In this document: piece after piece, positions 7,238 to 14,372 of the stretch | Layout of the letters: the number at the start of each line of letters is the position of its first letter | How positions within the stretch are numbered: position 1 is the stretch's first letter | Assembly (NCBI GenBank): GCA_035273665.1 | Contig: DATEOW010000027.1 | Coordinates: 1-18,725 of the forward strand | From: DATEEW01 sp035273665 | Lineage (GTDB): Bacteria > Pseudomonadota > Gammaproteobacteria > Burkholderiales > SG8-39 | Reading direction: 5' to 3' | Length of the DNA stretch: 18,725 nucleotides | The notes under the pieces: generated by a model | Told to the model about the DNA's origin: nothing | The model's database searches: none | The model's input: only the letters and a program-made list of their open reading frames with translations | Program-made: the position numbers and the translations under genes

Positions 7238-7285
7238 GGTGTCAGGGGTGGTGTCAGGGGTGGTGTCATGGGGGGTGTCATGGAA
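7238..7285 (+). repeat. Four 12-bp tandem repeats spanning the cydA start
   Basis: GGTGTCA occurs at 7238, 7250, 7262 and 7274, exactly 12 bp apart. The first two units read GGTGTCAGGGGT, the third GGTGTCATGGGG, and the fourth GGTGTCATGGAA, which contains the cydA ATG. The third copy also creates an in-frame ATG at 7268, and the G-runs act as Shine-Dalgarno-like sequence. Because the period is a multiple of three, copy-number change would keep the frame. Confidence 0.9.
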
Positions 7286-8674
7286 CTCGATCCGCTTTTT
7301 CTGTCGCGCTTTCAATTTGCTTTTCTGATCGCCTTCCATTTCCTCTTGCCGGCCTTCACCATTGGTCTGGCTTCATATATCGCCGTGCTCGAAGCATTGC
7401 ATTGGCGCACCGGCCGCGACGCTTATCTGCGCTTATCCATTTTCTGGACCCGTATCTTCGCCTTATCTTTTGGGATGGGCGTTGTGTCGGGCATCGTCAT
7501 GCCCTTCCAAATCGGGACGAACTGGAGCCGCTACGCTGAGCAGACCGCGAATGTCATTGCGCCGCTCATGGGCTACGAAGGGTTGATGGCATTTTTCCTC
7601 GAGGCGGCCTTCCTCGGCATTCTGCTGTTCGGGCGCGCCCTCGTACCAAAGTGGGCTCATTTCGCGAGCGCAGTCATCGTCGCCTTCGGTACACTCTTCT
7701 CCGCTTTCTGGATACTCGCGGCGAATAGCTGGATGCATACGCCCGCCGGCTTCGAGATTGTCGACGGCAACTTCATTCCGACGAGTTGGACCGCGGTCAT
7801 TTTCAATCCGTCCTTCCCCTATCGTTTCATGCATACGGTAGTTGCGGTTTATCTCACTACCGCGTTTACAGTGATTGGCGTGGCAGCTTATTTTCTACGC
7901 CGGGGGCGACACGTCGAAGAAGCGAAGATCATGATCGTAATGGGCCTGCTGTTGAGCGCAGCGCTCTTGCCCACCCAAGCCGTATTGGGCGATCTACATG
8001 GACTCAATAGTCTCGAACATCAGCCCGCGAAAATTGCCGCCATGGAAGCGATCTGGGAGGGCGGCCCTGAACAAGCCGCCGTGTTGTTCGCTTTGCCGGA
8101 CGAAAGTAACGAACGCAACCGCATGGAGATATCGATTCCGGCGCTTGCGAGCCTTTATCTCACGCACGACACACAAGGCGTGGTCCCTGGACTGAAAGAT
8201 TTCCCGCGCGATGAAAGACCGCCCGTGCTGTTCGTCTTTTTTGGTTTTCGCGTCATGGTGGCGATGTGGTTGATCATGCTCACGCTTACTGTGTGGGGCG
8301 GCGTGCTCGCGTGGCGGCGCAAGCTGCAAGGTTCGCCGCGTTTTCTACGCTTGGCGAGTTACAGCATTCCCGCCGGTTACATCGCGGTCACAGCGGGATG
8401 GATCACCACCGAGACGGGGCGGCAGCCATGGGTGGTGCACGGTTACTTACGTACGTCCGATGCAGTAACCCCATCGATAACCGGCGGCGATGTCGCGCTG
8501 TCATTGCTGCTCTTTGTAGTCGTCTATGCGCTCATCTTCGGCGCCGGCGTCTACTATCTCCTACGCATCGTCAAGCAAGGTCTGCCGGAGCATTTGCCGT
8601 CGCGACCGCCCGCCCCCGCTCAGCGGCCGGCTCGACCGCTCTCCGCGGCCACAAACCCGAGCGACGGAGGCTGA
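7280..8674 (+). CDS. cydA: Cytochrome bd-type quinol oxidase subunit I (CIO-like)
   Basis: The haem-bearing subunit of a terminal oxidase that oxidises quinol and reduces oxygen to water in the inner membrane. The chosen ATG gives 464 residues starting MELDPLFLSRFQFAF, the standard family start; the open frame reaches back to a TTG at 7232 through the tandem repeat. Visible key residues: haem ligands His20, His185 and Met326; Glu100 and Glu108 of the proton/haem region (GYEGLMAFFLEAAF); Lys251 and Glu256 of the quinol site (HQPAKIAAMEAIWE); and GRQPW at 380-384. The Q-loop is short, as in the cyanide-insensitive oxidase (CioA) branch, unlike the long loop of Escherichia coli CydA. The C-terminal tail is Pro/Arg-rich. 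The only gene between it and the DUF1232 gene is the metal transporter, 57 bp upstream. Confidence 0.96.
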   Translation: MELDPLFLSRFQFAFLIAFHFLLPAFTIGLASYIAVLEALHWRTGRDAYLRLSIFWTRIFALSFGMGVVSGIVMPFQIGTNWSRYAEQTANVIAPLMGYEGLMAFFLEAAFLGILLFGRALVPKWAHFASAVIVAFGTLFSAFWILAANSWMHTPAGFEIVDGNFIPTSWTAVIFNPSFPYRFMHTVVAVYLTTAFTVIGVAAYFLRRGRHVEEAKIMIVMGLLLSAALLPTQAVLGDLHGLNSLEHQPAKIAAMEAIWEGGPEQAAVLFALPDESNERNRMEISIPALASLYLTHDTQGVVPGLKDFPRDERPPVLFVFFGFRVMVAMWLIMLTLTVWGGVLAWRRKLQGSPRFLRLASYSIPAGYIAVTAGWITTETGRQPWVVHGYLRTSDAVTPSITGGDVALSLLLFVVVYALIFGAGVYYLLRIVKQGLPEHLPSRPPAPAQRPARPLSAATNPSDGG

Positions 8675-8722
8675 TATGGCGCTCGATCTCGTACCGCTGT
8701 GGACGTTGATTCTCGGTCTTTC
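7280..8722 (+). other. cydAB junction note: cydA 3' end and strong cydB ribosome binding site
   Basis: This entry marks the coupled translation region of the oxidase operon. The cydA stop (8672-8674) is one base before the cydB ATG at 8676. CGGAGG at 8665-8670 is a strong Shine-Dalgarno sequence within the last cydA codons and fixes the cydB start. The span is given only to bracket both starts. Confidence 0.5.
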
Positions 8723-9680
8723 CGTTTTTATGTATGTCTTGCTGGACGGCTTCGATCTCGGTGTCGGTATCTTGTTTCTCTCCGCACCGGATGACGATGC
8801 GCGAAACTTGATGATGAATTCCGTCGCACCCGTTTGGGACGGCAATGAAACGTGGCTCGTGATGGGCGGAATCGGTCTCTTTGCGGCCTTTCCGCTCGCC
8901 TTCGGCATCATCATGCCTGCGCTCTACTTCCCCATATTGCTGATGCTGCTGGGACTGATCTTCCGCGGCGTTGCCTTCGAGTTTCGCCCAACCTCGCTCA
9001 ATAAAAAGCGGCGCTGGGACCGCGCGTTTTGTTTCGGTTCGCTCGTCGCAACCTTCGCGCAAGGCTGCGTGCTCGGAAAGTTCGTGCTCGGCTTTAGTGT
9101 GGAGAATGGACGTTACGTCGGGCACAGTTTCGATTGGTTGCATCCCTTCGTGCTCGCCGTCGGTTTGGGTCTTGTGTTCGGCTACGTATTGCTCGGCGCC
9201 ACTTGGCTCGTGATGAAAACCGAAGGTCCGTTACAGGATTGGGCGAAAACCCAATCGAAGCGCGCGCTCATCGGCGTGCTTGCTTTCATTGCGATGGTCA
9301 GTATCGTCACGCCGTTGATCGAAACAGATATCGCGCGCCGCTGGTTCGAATGGCCGAACCCGGCGCTGCTGGCGCCTATTCCGCTCCTTACGCTTCTATG
9401 CGCTTTCTGGATATGGCGCGCCTTACAGCGATCGCGCGATGTCGCACCCTTCATGGGCGCCATGGGATTATTTCTGCTGTGTTATCTCGGCTTGGCGATC
9501 AGCCTTTATCCGTACATCGTGCCGCGTCATATCACGCTCGCCCAAGCCGCCGGCGCGCCGCAATCGCAAGCATTCTTGTTGATCGGCACGCTGTTTCTGC
9601 TGCCGATCATCTTCACCTATACGGGCTGGTCTTACTGGGTGTTCCGCGGCAAGGTGAAAAGCCATATCGGCTATCACTGA
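8676..9680 (+). CDS. cydB: Cytochrome bd-type quinol oxidase subunit II
   Basis: Partner subunit of the bd/CIO quinol oxidase, 334 residues and about eight membrane helices. Family motifs are clear: DGFDLGVGILFL near the N-terminus, WDGNETWLVMGG (about 52-63), RGVAFEFRP (about 100), and the C-terminal TGWSYWVFRGKV. The ATG at 8676 is set by a strong CGGAGG ribosome binding site. A longer in-frame extension into cydA exists but is not credible. It is translationally coupled with cydA. No CydX/CbdX-like small subunit is seen after it: the 57 bp before the next gene hold only a 6-codon ATG frame. CydCD is absent from the window. Confidence 0.96.
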   Translation: MALDLVPLWTLILGLSVFMYVLLDGFDLGVGILFLSAPDDDARNLMMNSVAPVWDGNETWLVMGGIGLFAAFPLAFGIIMPALYFPILLMLLGLIFRGVAFEFRPTSLNKKRRWDRAFCFGSLVATFAQGCVLGKFVLGFSVENGRYVGHSFDWLHPFVLAVGLGLVFGYVLLGATWLVMKTEGPLQDWAKTQSKRALIGVLAFIAMVSIVTPLIETDIARRWFEWPNPALLAPIPLLTLLCAFWIWRALQRSRDVAPFMGAMGLFLLCYLGLAISLYPYIVPRHITLAQAAGAPQSQAFLLIGTLFLLPIIFTYTGWSYWVFRGKVKSHIGYH

Positions 9681-9737
9681 GATCAGGCAAGCTGCACGGT
9701 GTAGCATGGCGCCCTTGCAGCACTAGATGGAATAAAA

Positions 9738-10562
9738 ATGAATCCCGTGGGCAACATCCAGAACATGGCGCTTTTCTGCGATTTTGAAAATATCGCACGC
9801 GGTGTGCAAGATGCCAAATACGATAAATTCGATATCAGCAAGGTCCTCGAACGACTGTTGCTAAAAGGCAGCATCGTCGTGAAAAAAGCCTATTGCGATT
9901 GGGACCGCTACAAGGCCTTCAAAGCGTCGATGCACGAAGCCTCCTTCGAACTCATCGAGATTCCGCACTTACGCCAGTCGGGCAAGAACTCCGCCGACAT
10001 CCGTATGGTGGTGGACGCACTGGATATGTGCTACACAAAATCGCACGTCAGGACCTTTGTCCTCATCACGGGCGATTCGGATTTCTCGCCGCTCGTGTCG
10101 AAGCTGCGCGAGAACGACAAAATCGTTATTGGGATCGGCGTAAAAAATTCGACCTCCGATTTGTTGATGGCCAATTGCGACGAGTTCATTTTCTACGATG
10201 ACCTGGTCCGCGAGAAGGCGAAACCGAAGGCGCGGAAGAAAGTAGCGAAGCCGAAAGACGCGCCTAAAAACGGTGAGGCGGTAGCGACGCGTAGCGACGA
10301 AGAACGTAAAGAAGAAGCGATCGACCTGGTGATGGAAACCGTGGAAGCTTTATTCGCAGAGCGCGGCACGGAAGAAAAGATCTGGGGGTCGATGGTTAAA
10401 CAGGCGCTAACGCGCCGCAAACCCGGGTTTAACGAGTCCTACTACGGTTTTCGCAATTTTTCCAAACTGCTGGAAGAAGCGCGCACGCGCAACTTGCTCG
10501 AACTCGAAAGCGACGAAAAGTCCGGGCAGATCGTCATCCGGGGCTTCAACGTCGATACTTGA
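9738..10562 (+). CDS. NYN domain (PIN-like) protein with C-terminal OST-HTH/LOTUS domain
   Basis: Likely an RNA-directed nuclease or RNA-binding protein of the LabA/DUF88 type, 274 residues. The NYN domain spans about 8-155. Its acidic, metal-binding residues look intact: Asp15 (ALFCDFEN), Asp87 (GKNSADIRMVVDAL) and Asp113/Asp115 (LITGDSDFSPLV). A lysine/proline-rich linker follows (160-190). A LOTUS/OST-HTH domain (about 193-269, with KIWGSMVKQALTRRKPGFNE and YYGFRNFSKLLEEA) forms the C-terminus; LOTUS domains bind RNA, including G-quadruplex RNA in studied cases. A weak GGA lies upstream of the ATG. The gene ends 3 bp from the stop of the convergent tctA. No partner gene that would reveal its target is adjacent. 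Confidence 0.9.
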   Translation: MNPVGNIQNMALFCDFENIARGVQDAKYDKFDISKVLERLLLKGSIVVKKAYCDWDRYKAFKASMHEASFELIEIPHLRQSGKNSADIRMVVDALDMCYTKSHVRTFVLITGDSDFSPLVSKLRENDKIVIGIGVKNSTSDLLMANCDEFIFYDDLVREKAKPKARKKVAKPKDAPKNGEAVATRSDEERKEEAIDLVMETVEALFAERGTEEKIWGSMVKQALTRRKPGFNESYYGFRNFSKLLEEARTRNLLELESDEKSGQIVIRGFNVDT

Positions 10563-10565
10563 GCA

Positions 10566-12065
10566 CTACTCCTGGAAAGCCTCTTCGCGCTTCTTGCGAA
10601 TCGAAGGCGCCGCAATCACGAGCAACAGCAACACCGCGACGGCGAGCAAAGTGGCGCTGATCGGCCGGGTGAAGAACACGGTCGCATCGCCGCGGGAAAT
10701 CAACATGGCCCGGCGCAGATTCTCTTCCATCATGGGTCCGAGGATGAAGCCGATGATCAACGGTGCCGGTTCGCATTCGAGCTTGATGCAGACATAACCC
10801 AGCACCCCAAACACCGCCATGAGAAACACATCGAAACTGCTGTTATTGAGCGTGTATACGCCGATACAGCAGAAAGTGAGGATCGCGGGATAAAGCAGCC
10901 GATACGGTATCGTCAACAACTTGATCCAGATGCCGATCAAAGGCAGGTTGAGTACGACCAGCAGCAGGTTCCCCAGCCACATGCTGACGATCATGCCCCA
11001 GAACAGCTCCGGCTTTTCCGTCATCACTGTGGGTCCCGGCACGATCTGTTTGAGAATCATCGCGCCGATCATGAGTGCCATGACCGGGTTAGAAGGAATG
11101 CCGAGCGTCAACAAAGGAATGAAGGAAGTCTGTGCACCTGCATTGTTGGCTGACTCGGGCGCAGCCACGCCGCGTATATCGCCATGGCCGAAATTCTTCG
11201 GCGCCTTGGCGACCTTTTTCTCCAATGTATAGGCCGCGAAATAAGCGAGCAGTGCGCCACCGCCGGGAAGGATACCGAGCGCGCAACCCAAAGCCGTGCC
11301 ACGCAGTATCGATGGCGTGCAAAGTCGAAAATCTTCGCGCGTAGGCAGGAGACGCCCCACTTTGGATACGAAGACATCGCGCTTCTCCCCCTGCTCCACG
11401 TTGATGAGGATTTCAGCGATGCCGAAGAGCCCCATCGCGATGGTGACAAACTGAATGCCCTCAGCTAACTCGGAAATTTCCAAATTGAAGCGCGAGGCGC
11501 CGGAACTCACATCCGTGCCGACCATCCCCAGCAAAAGTCCCAACACCACCATTGCGATGGCCTTGAGCAGGTCCCCATGCGCCAACACCACAGCGGCCAC
11601 AAGGCCGAGCACCATGAGCGAAAAATAATCCGCCGAGTTGAATTTCAGCGCCAGATCGGCCAAAGGCGGCGCAAAGAACGCGATCACGACAGTCGCTACA
11701 CAACCGGCGAAGAATGAAGCGATGGCTGCCATGCCGAGGGCCGGGCCCGCGCGGCCTGCGCGCGCGAGCTTGTATCCATCAAGCGCGGTGACGACCGAAG
11801 CCGACTCACCGGGCAGATTGACGAGGATAGCGGTCGTCGAACCGCCGTACTGGGCGCCGTAGTAAATGCCGGCGAGCATGATGAGCGCGGCGACCGGCGG
11901 CAGTGTGAAAGTCACCGGCAACAGCATCGCAATCGTGGCCGTCGGACCTAGACCCGGCAAGACCCCGATCAACGTACCGAGCAGGACACCGATGAAACAA
12001 TAGAGCGCGTTTTCCAGGCTGAAGGCGACTTGCGCGCCTAGAAGTAGATTGTCGAATAATTCCAC
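10566..12065 (-). CDS. tctA: Tripartite tricarboxylate transporter, large membrane subunit TctA
   Basis: The translocating membrane subunit of a TTT-family secondary transporter that moves carboxylates with help from a periplasmic binding protein. The 499 residues carry the family signatures: GVLPGLGPTATIAMLLP near 35-51, YGGSTTAILVNLPGE (about 73-87), GILPGGGALLAYFAAYTLEKK, and HGDIRGVAAPESANNAGAQTSFIPLLTLGIPSNP. About twelve helices are expected. The start is GTG at 12065, well supported by AAAGGA 7-12 nt upstream. It follows tctB with an 18-bp gap. Substrate is unknown; citrate, tartrate, aromatic acids and phthalate are all known for this family. The binding protein TctC is not in the window. 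Confidence 0.96.
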   Translation of the reverse strand: MELFDNLLLGAQVAFSLENALYCFIGVLLGTLIGVLPGLGPTATIAMLLPVTFTLPPVAALIMLAGIYYGAQYGGSTTAILVNLPGESASVVTALDGYKLARAGRAGPALGMAAIASFFAGCVATVVIAFFAPPLADLALKFNSADYFSLMVLGLVAAVVLAHGDLLKAIAMVVLGLLLGMVGTDVSSGASRFNLEISELAEGIQFVTIAMGLFGIAEILINVEQGEKRDVFVSKVGRLLPTREDFRLCTPSILRGTALGCALGILPGGGALLAYFAAYTLEKKVAKAPKNFGHGDIRGVAAPESANNAGAQTSFIPLLTLGIPSNPVMALMIGAMILKQIVPGPTVMTEKPELFWGMIVSMWLGNLLLVVLNLPLIGIWIKLLTIPYRLLYPAILTFCCIGVYTLNNSSFDVFLMAVFGVLGYVCIKLECEPAPLIIGFILGPMMEENLRRAMLISRGDATVFFTRPISATLLAVAVLLLLVIAAPSIRKKREEAFQE

Positions 12066-12083
12066 GGCGAATCCTTTTCGCTC

Positions 12084-12530
12084 TTATTGCCAGGGCCAGA
12101 TTTTGAAAGGCAACCCGAGACCGTAGTGAAAGACCAATACCGAAAAGAACGCCAACCCCACCGCGAGCAGCAGCACTTTCTGAACCTTCATGCGTCCTGC
12201 CGCAAGCACCGCGACAACAACCAGGGAGATAATTGCCGCCACGATGCCGAACGGCCGCAAGAGCAGGCCGAAAAGCACCAACGCAAGAAGAATGATCGCA
12301 AGCGGGCGGAAATGAAATTGCGGCACACCTTCGCCGGTGATCGCAGTGCTCTTGCCGAGTAGCACTAGACCGAGGAGCGCCAAGAGCCCGCCGAGAACAG
12401 TGGGGAAAAAGGCCGGGCCCATACGGACGGCAGTACCCATTGGATATTCTTGCGCCGCATAGGCGAAGCCCAATCCAATGGCGATAAACATCAGGCCGGC
12501 CCAAAAATCCTTGGGCGCTTTAATTTCCAA
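12084..12530 (-). CDS. tctB: Tripartite tricarboxylate transporter, small membrane subunit TctB
   Basis: The small four-helix membrane subunit that pairs with TctA. The N-terminal part KDFWAGLMFIAIGLGFAYAA, followed by YPMGTAVRMGPAFFPTVLGG, is the standard TctB signature. I chose the TTG at 12530 (148 residues): an ideal AGGAGG lies 9 nt before it, and the protein then begins MEIKAPKDFWAG. The alternative ATG at 12554 (156 residues) has no ribosome binding site and would translate the Shine-Dalgarno itself as arginine and serine codons. Which start is used is inference. The AGGAGGAG of this leader is fully complementary to both CUCCUCCU loops of the putative sRNA at 3774-3921. Confidence 0.9.
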   Translation of the reverse strand: MEIKAPKDFWAGLMFIAIGLGFAYAAQEYPMGTAVRMGPAFFPTVLGGLLALLGLVLLGKSTAITGEGVPQFHFRPLAIILLALVLFGLLLRPFGIVAAIISLVVVAVLAAGRMKVQKVLLLAVGLAFFSVLVFHYGLGLPFKIWPWQ

Positions 12531-12539
12531 TTTTGAACT

Positions 12540-12547
12540 CCTCCTGC
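12540..12547 (-). promoter_or_regulatory. Start-deciding ribosome binding site of tctB
   Basis: On the minus strand this reads AGGAGG within GCAGGAGGAG, 9 nt before the TTG at 12530. It lies inside the open frame of the ATG at 12554 and therefore argues for the shorter protein. Confidence 0.6.
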
Positions 12548-12576
12548 GCGGCATTGTGCCACAGGAGACCGTTCAA

Positions 12577-13137
12577 TCAGACAAGGCCGTGCTGTTGTAA
12601 CTCGTCGTGCAACTCGCGTTGGCGATCGAAATAATCGACCAAGCGGTTGGAGGTAAAGCGAAGCCGCTGAGAGAGCATGAGAGACAGCTCCATCAGCACT
12701 TTTGCACCCAGCATCGGCTGCTCGGTCAGCACGCGAGCAAGGCTATCCCGGGTTAGAACCGCAATGGTGGACGCCTCTCGCGCGATGCAGCTTGCAAAGC
12801 GGGGTTCGCCGTCCAGCATCGACATTTCGCCCAAGGTTTTGCCCGGACCCACCAGCGCCAGTACGCGCGGGACATCGCGGGAGTCTCTTTTAGAAACCTC
12901 GATACGGCCCGCGATGATGACGAGCATGAAGTCGCCCGCGTCGCCCTCTTTTAGAATTTGCTGTTCGGGCTGGACCCGATAAGTCCGCATGAAGTGCCCG
13001 AGGAGACGGATTTCGGCGAGAGATAGGTTTTCCAGGAGCGGAGATTGCGGCGCCATGCGATGCATGGTGGCGGAGAACTGAGTGCCGTCGCCCAGACTTT
13101 CCAGTTTCTGCAGATACGCATCGATCGATTCGCCCAT
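12577..13137 (-). CDS. Stand-alone cyclic-nucleotide-binding (Crp-fold) protein
   Basis: A single-domain cNMP-binding protein of 186 residues. The jelly-roll domain (about 33-150) contains ILKEGDAGDFMLVIIAGRIEV and a phosphate-binding cassette GEMSMLDGEPRFAS (Gly103, Glu104, Arg113, Ser116), so the residues that contact the cyclic phosphate are present. The C-terminal helices end with the dimer-like segment SQRLRFTSNRLVDYFDRQRELHDELQQHGLV. No DNA-binding helix-turn-helix, kinase or channel is fused. The ATG at 13137 was chosen for its GGAGG ribosome binding site; the frame reaches 13197 without one. Only about 46 bp separate its end from the tctB start, so the three genes look like one operon. 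It may sense cAMP, cGMP or c-di-GMP and act through a partner; this is inference. Confidence 0.88.
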   Translation of the reverse strand: MGESIDAYLQKLESLGDGTQFSATMHRMAPQSPLLENLSLAEIRLLGHFMRTYRVQPEQQILKEGDAGDFMLVIIAGRIEVSKRDSRDVPRVLALVGPGKTLGEMSMLDGEPRFASCIAREASTIAVLTRDSLARVLTEQPMLGAKVLMELSLMLSQRLRFTSNRLVDYFDRQRELHDELQQHGLV

Positions 13138-13174
13138 CGCATCCTCCGCCCATTGGTATCCAGTGGTGCGAAAG

Positions 13175-13180
13175 ATTATG
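13175..13180 (-). promoter_or_regulatory. -10 box upstream of the cNMP-binding protein/tctBA operon
   Basis: On the minus strand this reads CATAAT (5/6 match), about 38 bp before the ATG at 13137, inside the 90-bp gap behind the GT-C-like gene. No matching -35 is seen, which would fit an activator-dependent promoter. Confidence 0.25.
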
Positions 13181-13227
13181 CCTAAGCGTCCATCCAAAAG
13201 CGCCCCGCCGCGCGCCTAGCGAGGACT

Positions 13228-14247
13228 TTATTCACTGACCAGCATCGCGAGCTGTACCGCCACCGCGAAAATGCTGACGCCGGACATCCACCGGGCCGCG
13301 CGAAGCGATGTCTCCCTTCCGAGGAGAACCGTAGCCGAGAGGATTAACAAGGGGATGAAGCTAAGGACGCCAAGCGCGCCTCCCCCGAAGGGCGAGAGCA
13401 AAGCCAAGACAGCCAACGGAAACAACGCAAGGATCCACAGCGACCGACTCGCGGGCAGTGAATGCACCGCTCGCCGGAAGTCGCCGATTCGCATCAAGGG
13501 CGAAAAAAGATAGAGGCCGGAAGATATGGTCAGCACCACGACAAACCACAGCGTATGCGAGAGGTTCATCCTCGAAGGAATTTCAAAACTCTCTATATCG
13601 GTGAGCCAACTCGGCAAGCCGTATACGGTGCTCGCCAATAGAAACAACAGCACGACGACAGCCGCGCTCGCGAAGACGATCAACACATCCAGCGAGCGCC
13701 GCTCGCGACCTGGGGATAGCAAGGCAAAGGTCAAATATGCGCCTGCCAGCAGCAACCCCTGAACATGCGTAATCAGTGCCAACCCCAGGAACAGCCCGGC
13801 GAAAATGTGCATGCGGTGATTTTCATCGCGCACACCCGGATAGAAAAACGCGACCGAAGCAAAGACGAAATACTGCAGCGGCGTCAAGCTACTGATCTGG
13901 ATATGCAGGAATTGCGGAGGAAGGCATAGCCATGCGAGCGCCGCGACATGACCGAGACCTTCGTCCTCCTCGGAAAGGAAGCGCGGCATCAATCCCGCGA
14001 TGAACAAAGGCAGCAATACTTGCGGAACACGCAGCAGCAAGGGATGCACCGAAATACCGCCTGCACATTGCAACCACAGGGCCAAAAGGTCCGCAAACCG
14101 GCCCGGATGCGATTGCGCGTGTTCGAGTAGCGCCACTTCCTCGGGGGTGAGTGGAAGAAACGAGGCGAATACAAGACGGCATACAAGCACCCCCGACAGC
14201 AGAAACCAGAGCATGCGTTGCGACCGCAGCTCTTCAAACCAATGCAT
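13228..14247 (-). CDS. Multi-span membrane protein, divergent GT-C glycosyltransferase-like
   Basis: A 339-residue protein with about nine to ten membrane helices. The layout resembles the N-terminal half of PMT/ArnT (GT39/GT83) enzymes: a first helix, RLVFASFLPLTPEEVALLEHAQ in the first outer loop (30-46), then amphipathic LLLRVPQVLLPLF. In ArnT-like enzymes this loop carries a conserved Asp-Glu (PLxxDE); here it reads Glu36-Glu37. The large soluble C-terminal domain of ArnT-like enzymes is absent. It may be a degenerate or minimal lipid-linked sugar transferase, or only share the fold. Only a weak purine-rich stretch precedes the ATG. The DAHP synthase terminator lies upstream, so it has its own promoter or low read-through expression. 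Identity is uncertain. Confidence 0.7.
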   Translation of the reverse strand: MHWFEELRSQRMLWFLLSGVLVCRLVFASFLPLTPEEVALLEHAQSHPGRFADLLALWLQCAGGISVHPLLLRVPQVLLPLFIAGLMPRFLSEEDEGLGHVAALAWLCLPPQFLHIQISSLTPLQYFVFASVAFFYPGVRDENHRMHIFAGLFLGLALITHVQGLLLAGAYLTFALLSPGRERRSLDVLIVFASAAVVVLLFLLASTVYGLPSWLTDIESFEIPSRMNLSHTLWFVVVLTISSGLYLFSPLMRIGDFRRAVHSLPASRSLWILALFPLAVLALLSPFGGGALGVLSFIPLLILSATVLLGRETSLRAARWMSGVSIFAVAVQLAMLVSE

Positions 14248-14321
14248 ATGTTTTTCTTTTAAATTCTCACCGAGCGTGAGGGCGGGATGATACGCGCGGT
14301 TCAGTGCGATTGCGGCGCTTC

Positions 14322-14351
14322 AAATAAAAAGAGAGGCACGCGGCCTCTCTT
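14322..14351 (-). terminator. Rho-independent terminator of the DAHP synthase gene
   Basis: On the minus strand AAGAGAGGC and GCCTCTCTT form a perfect 9-bp stem with loop CGCGT, followed directly by TTTATTTG. It lies 22 bp beyond the DAHP synthase stop. Confidence 0.85.
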
Positions 14352-14372
14352 CTTCGCCTCAGAACCGTCTTC

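Noticed and set aside
7238..7285. CRISPR array or REP element
   Set aside because: The period is only 12 bp with no spacers and no dyad symmetry.
8571..9143. 190-residue minus-strand open frame inside cydB
   Set aside because: It is a shadow of a strongly supported gene, with a composition typical of the antisense of membrane protein codons.
9691..9721. GCTGCA/TGCAGC hairpin after cydB as a terminator
   Set aside because: Only a 6-bp stem with a 19-nt loop, and no T-run follows.
14266..14280. CTCAC-CGAGC-GTGAG hairpin upstream of the GT-C-like gene
   Set aside because: A short stem with no T-run; the better terminator for the DAHP synthase gene is at 14322-14351.
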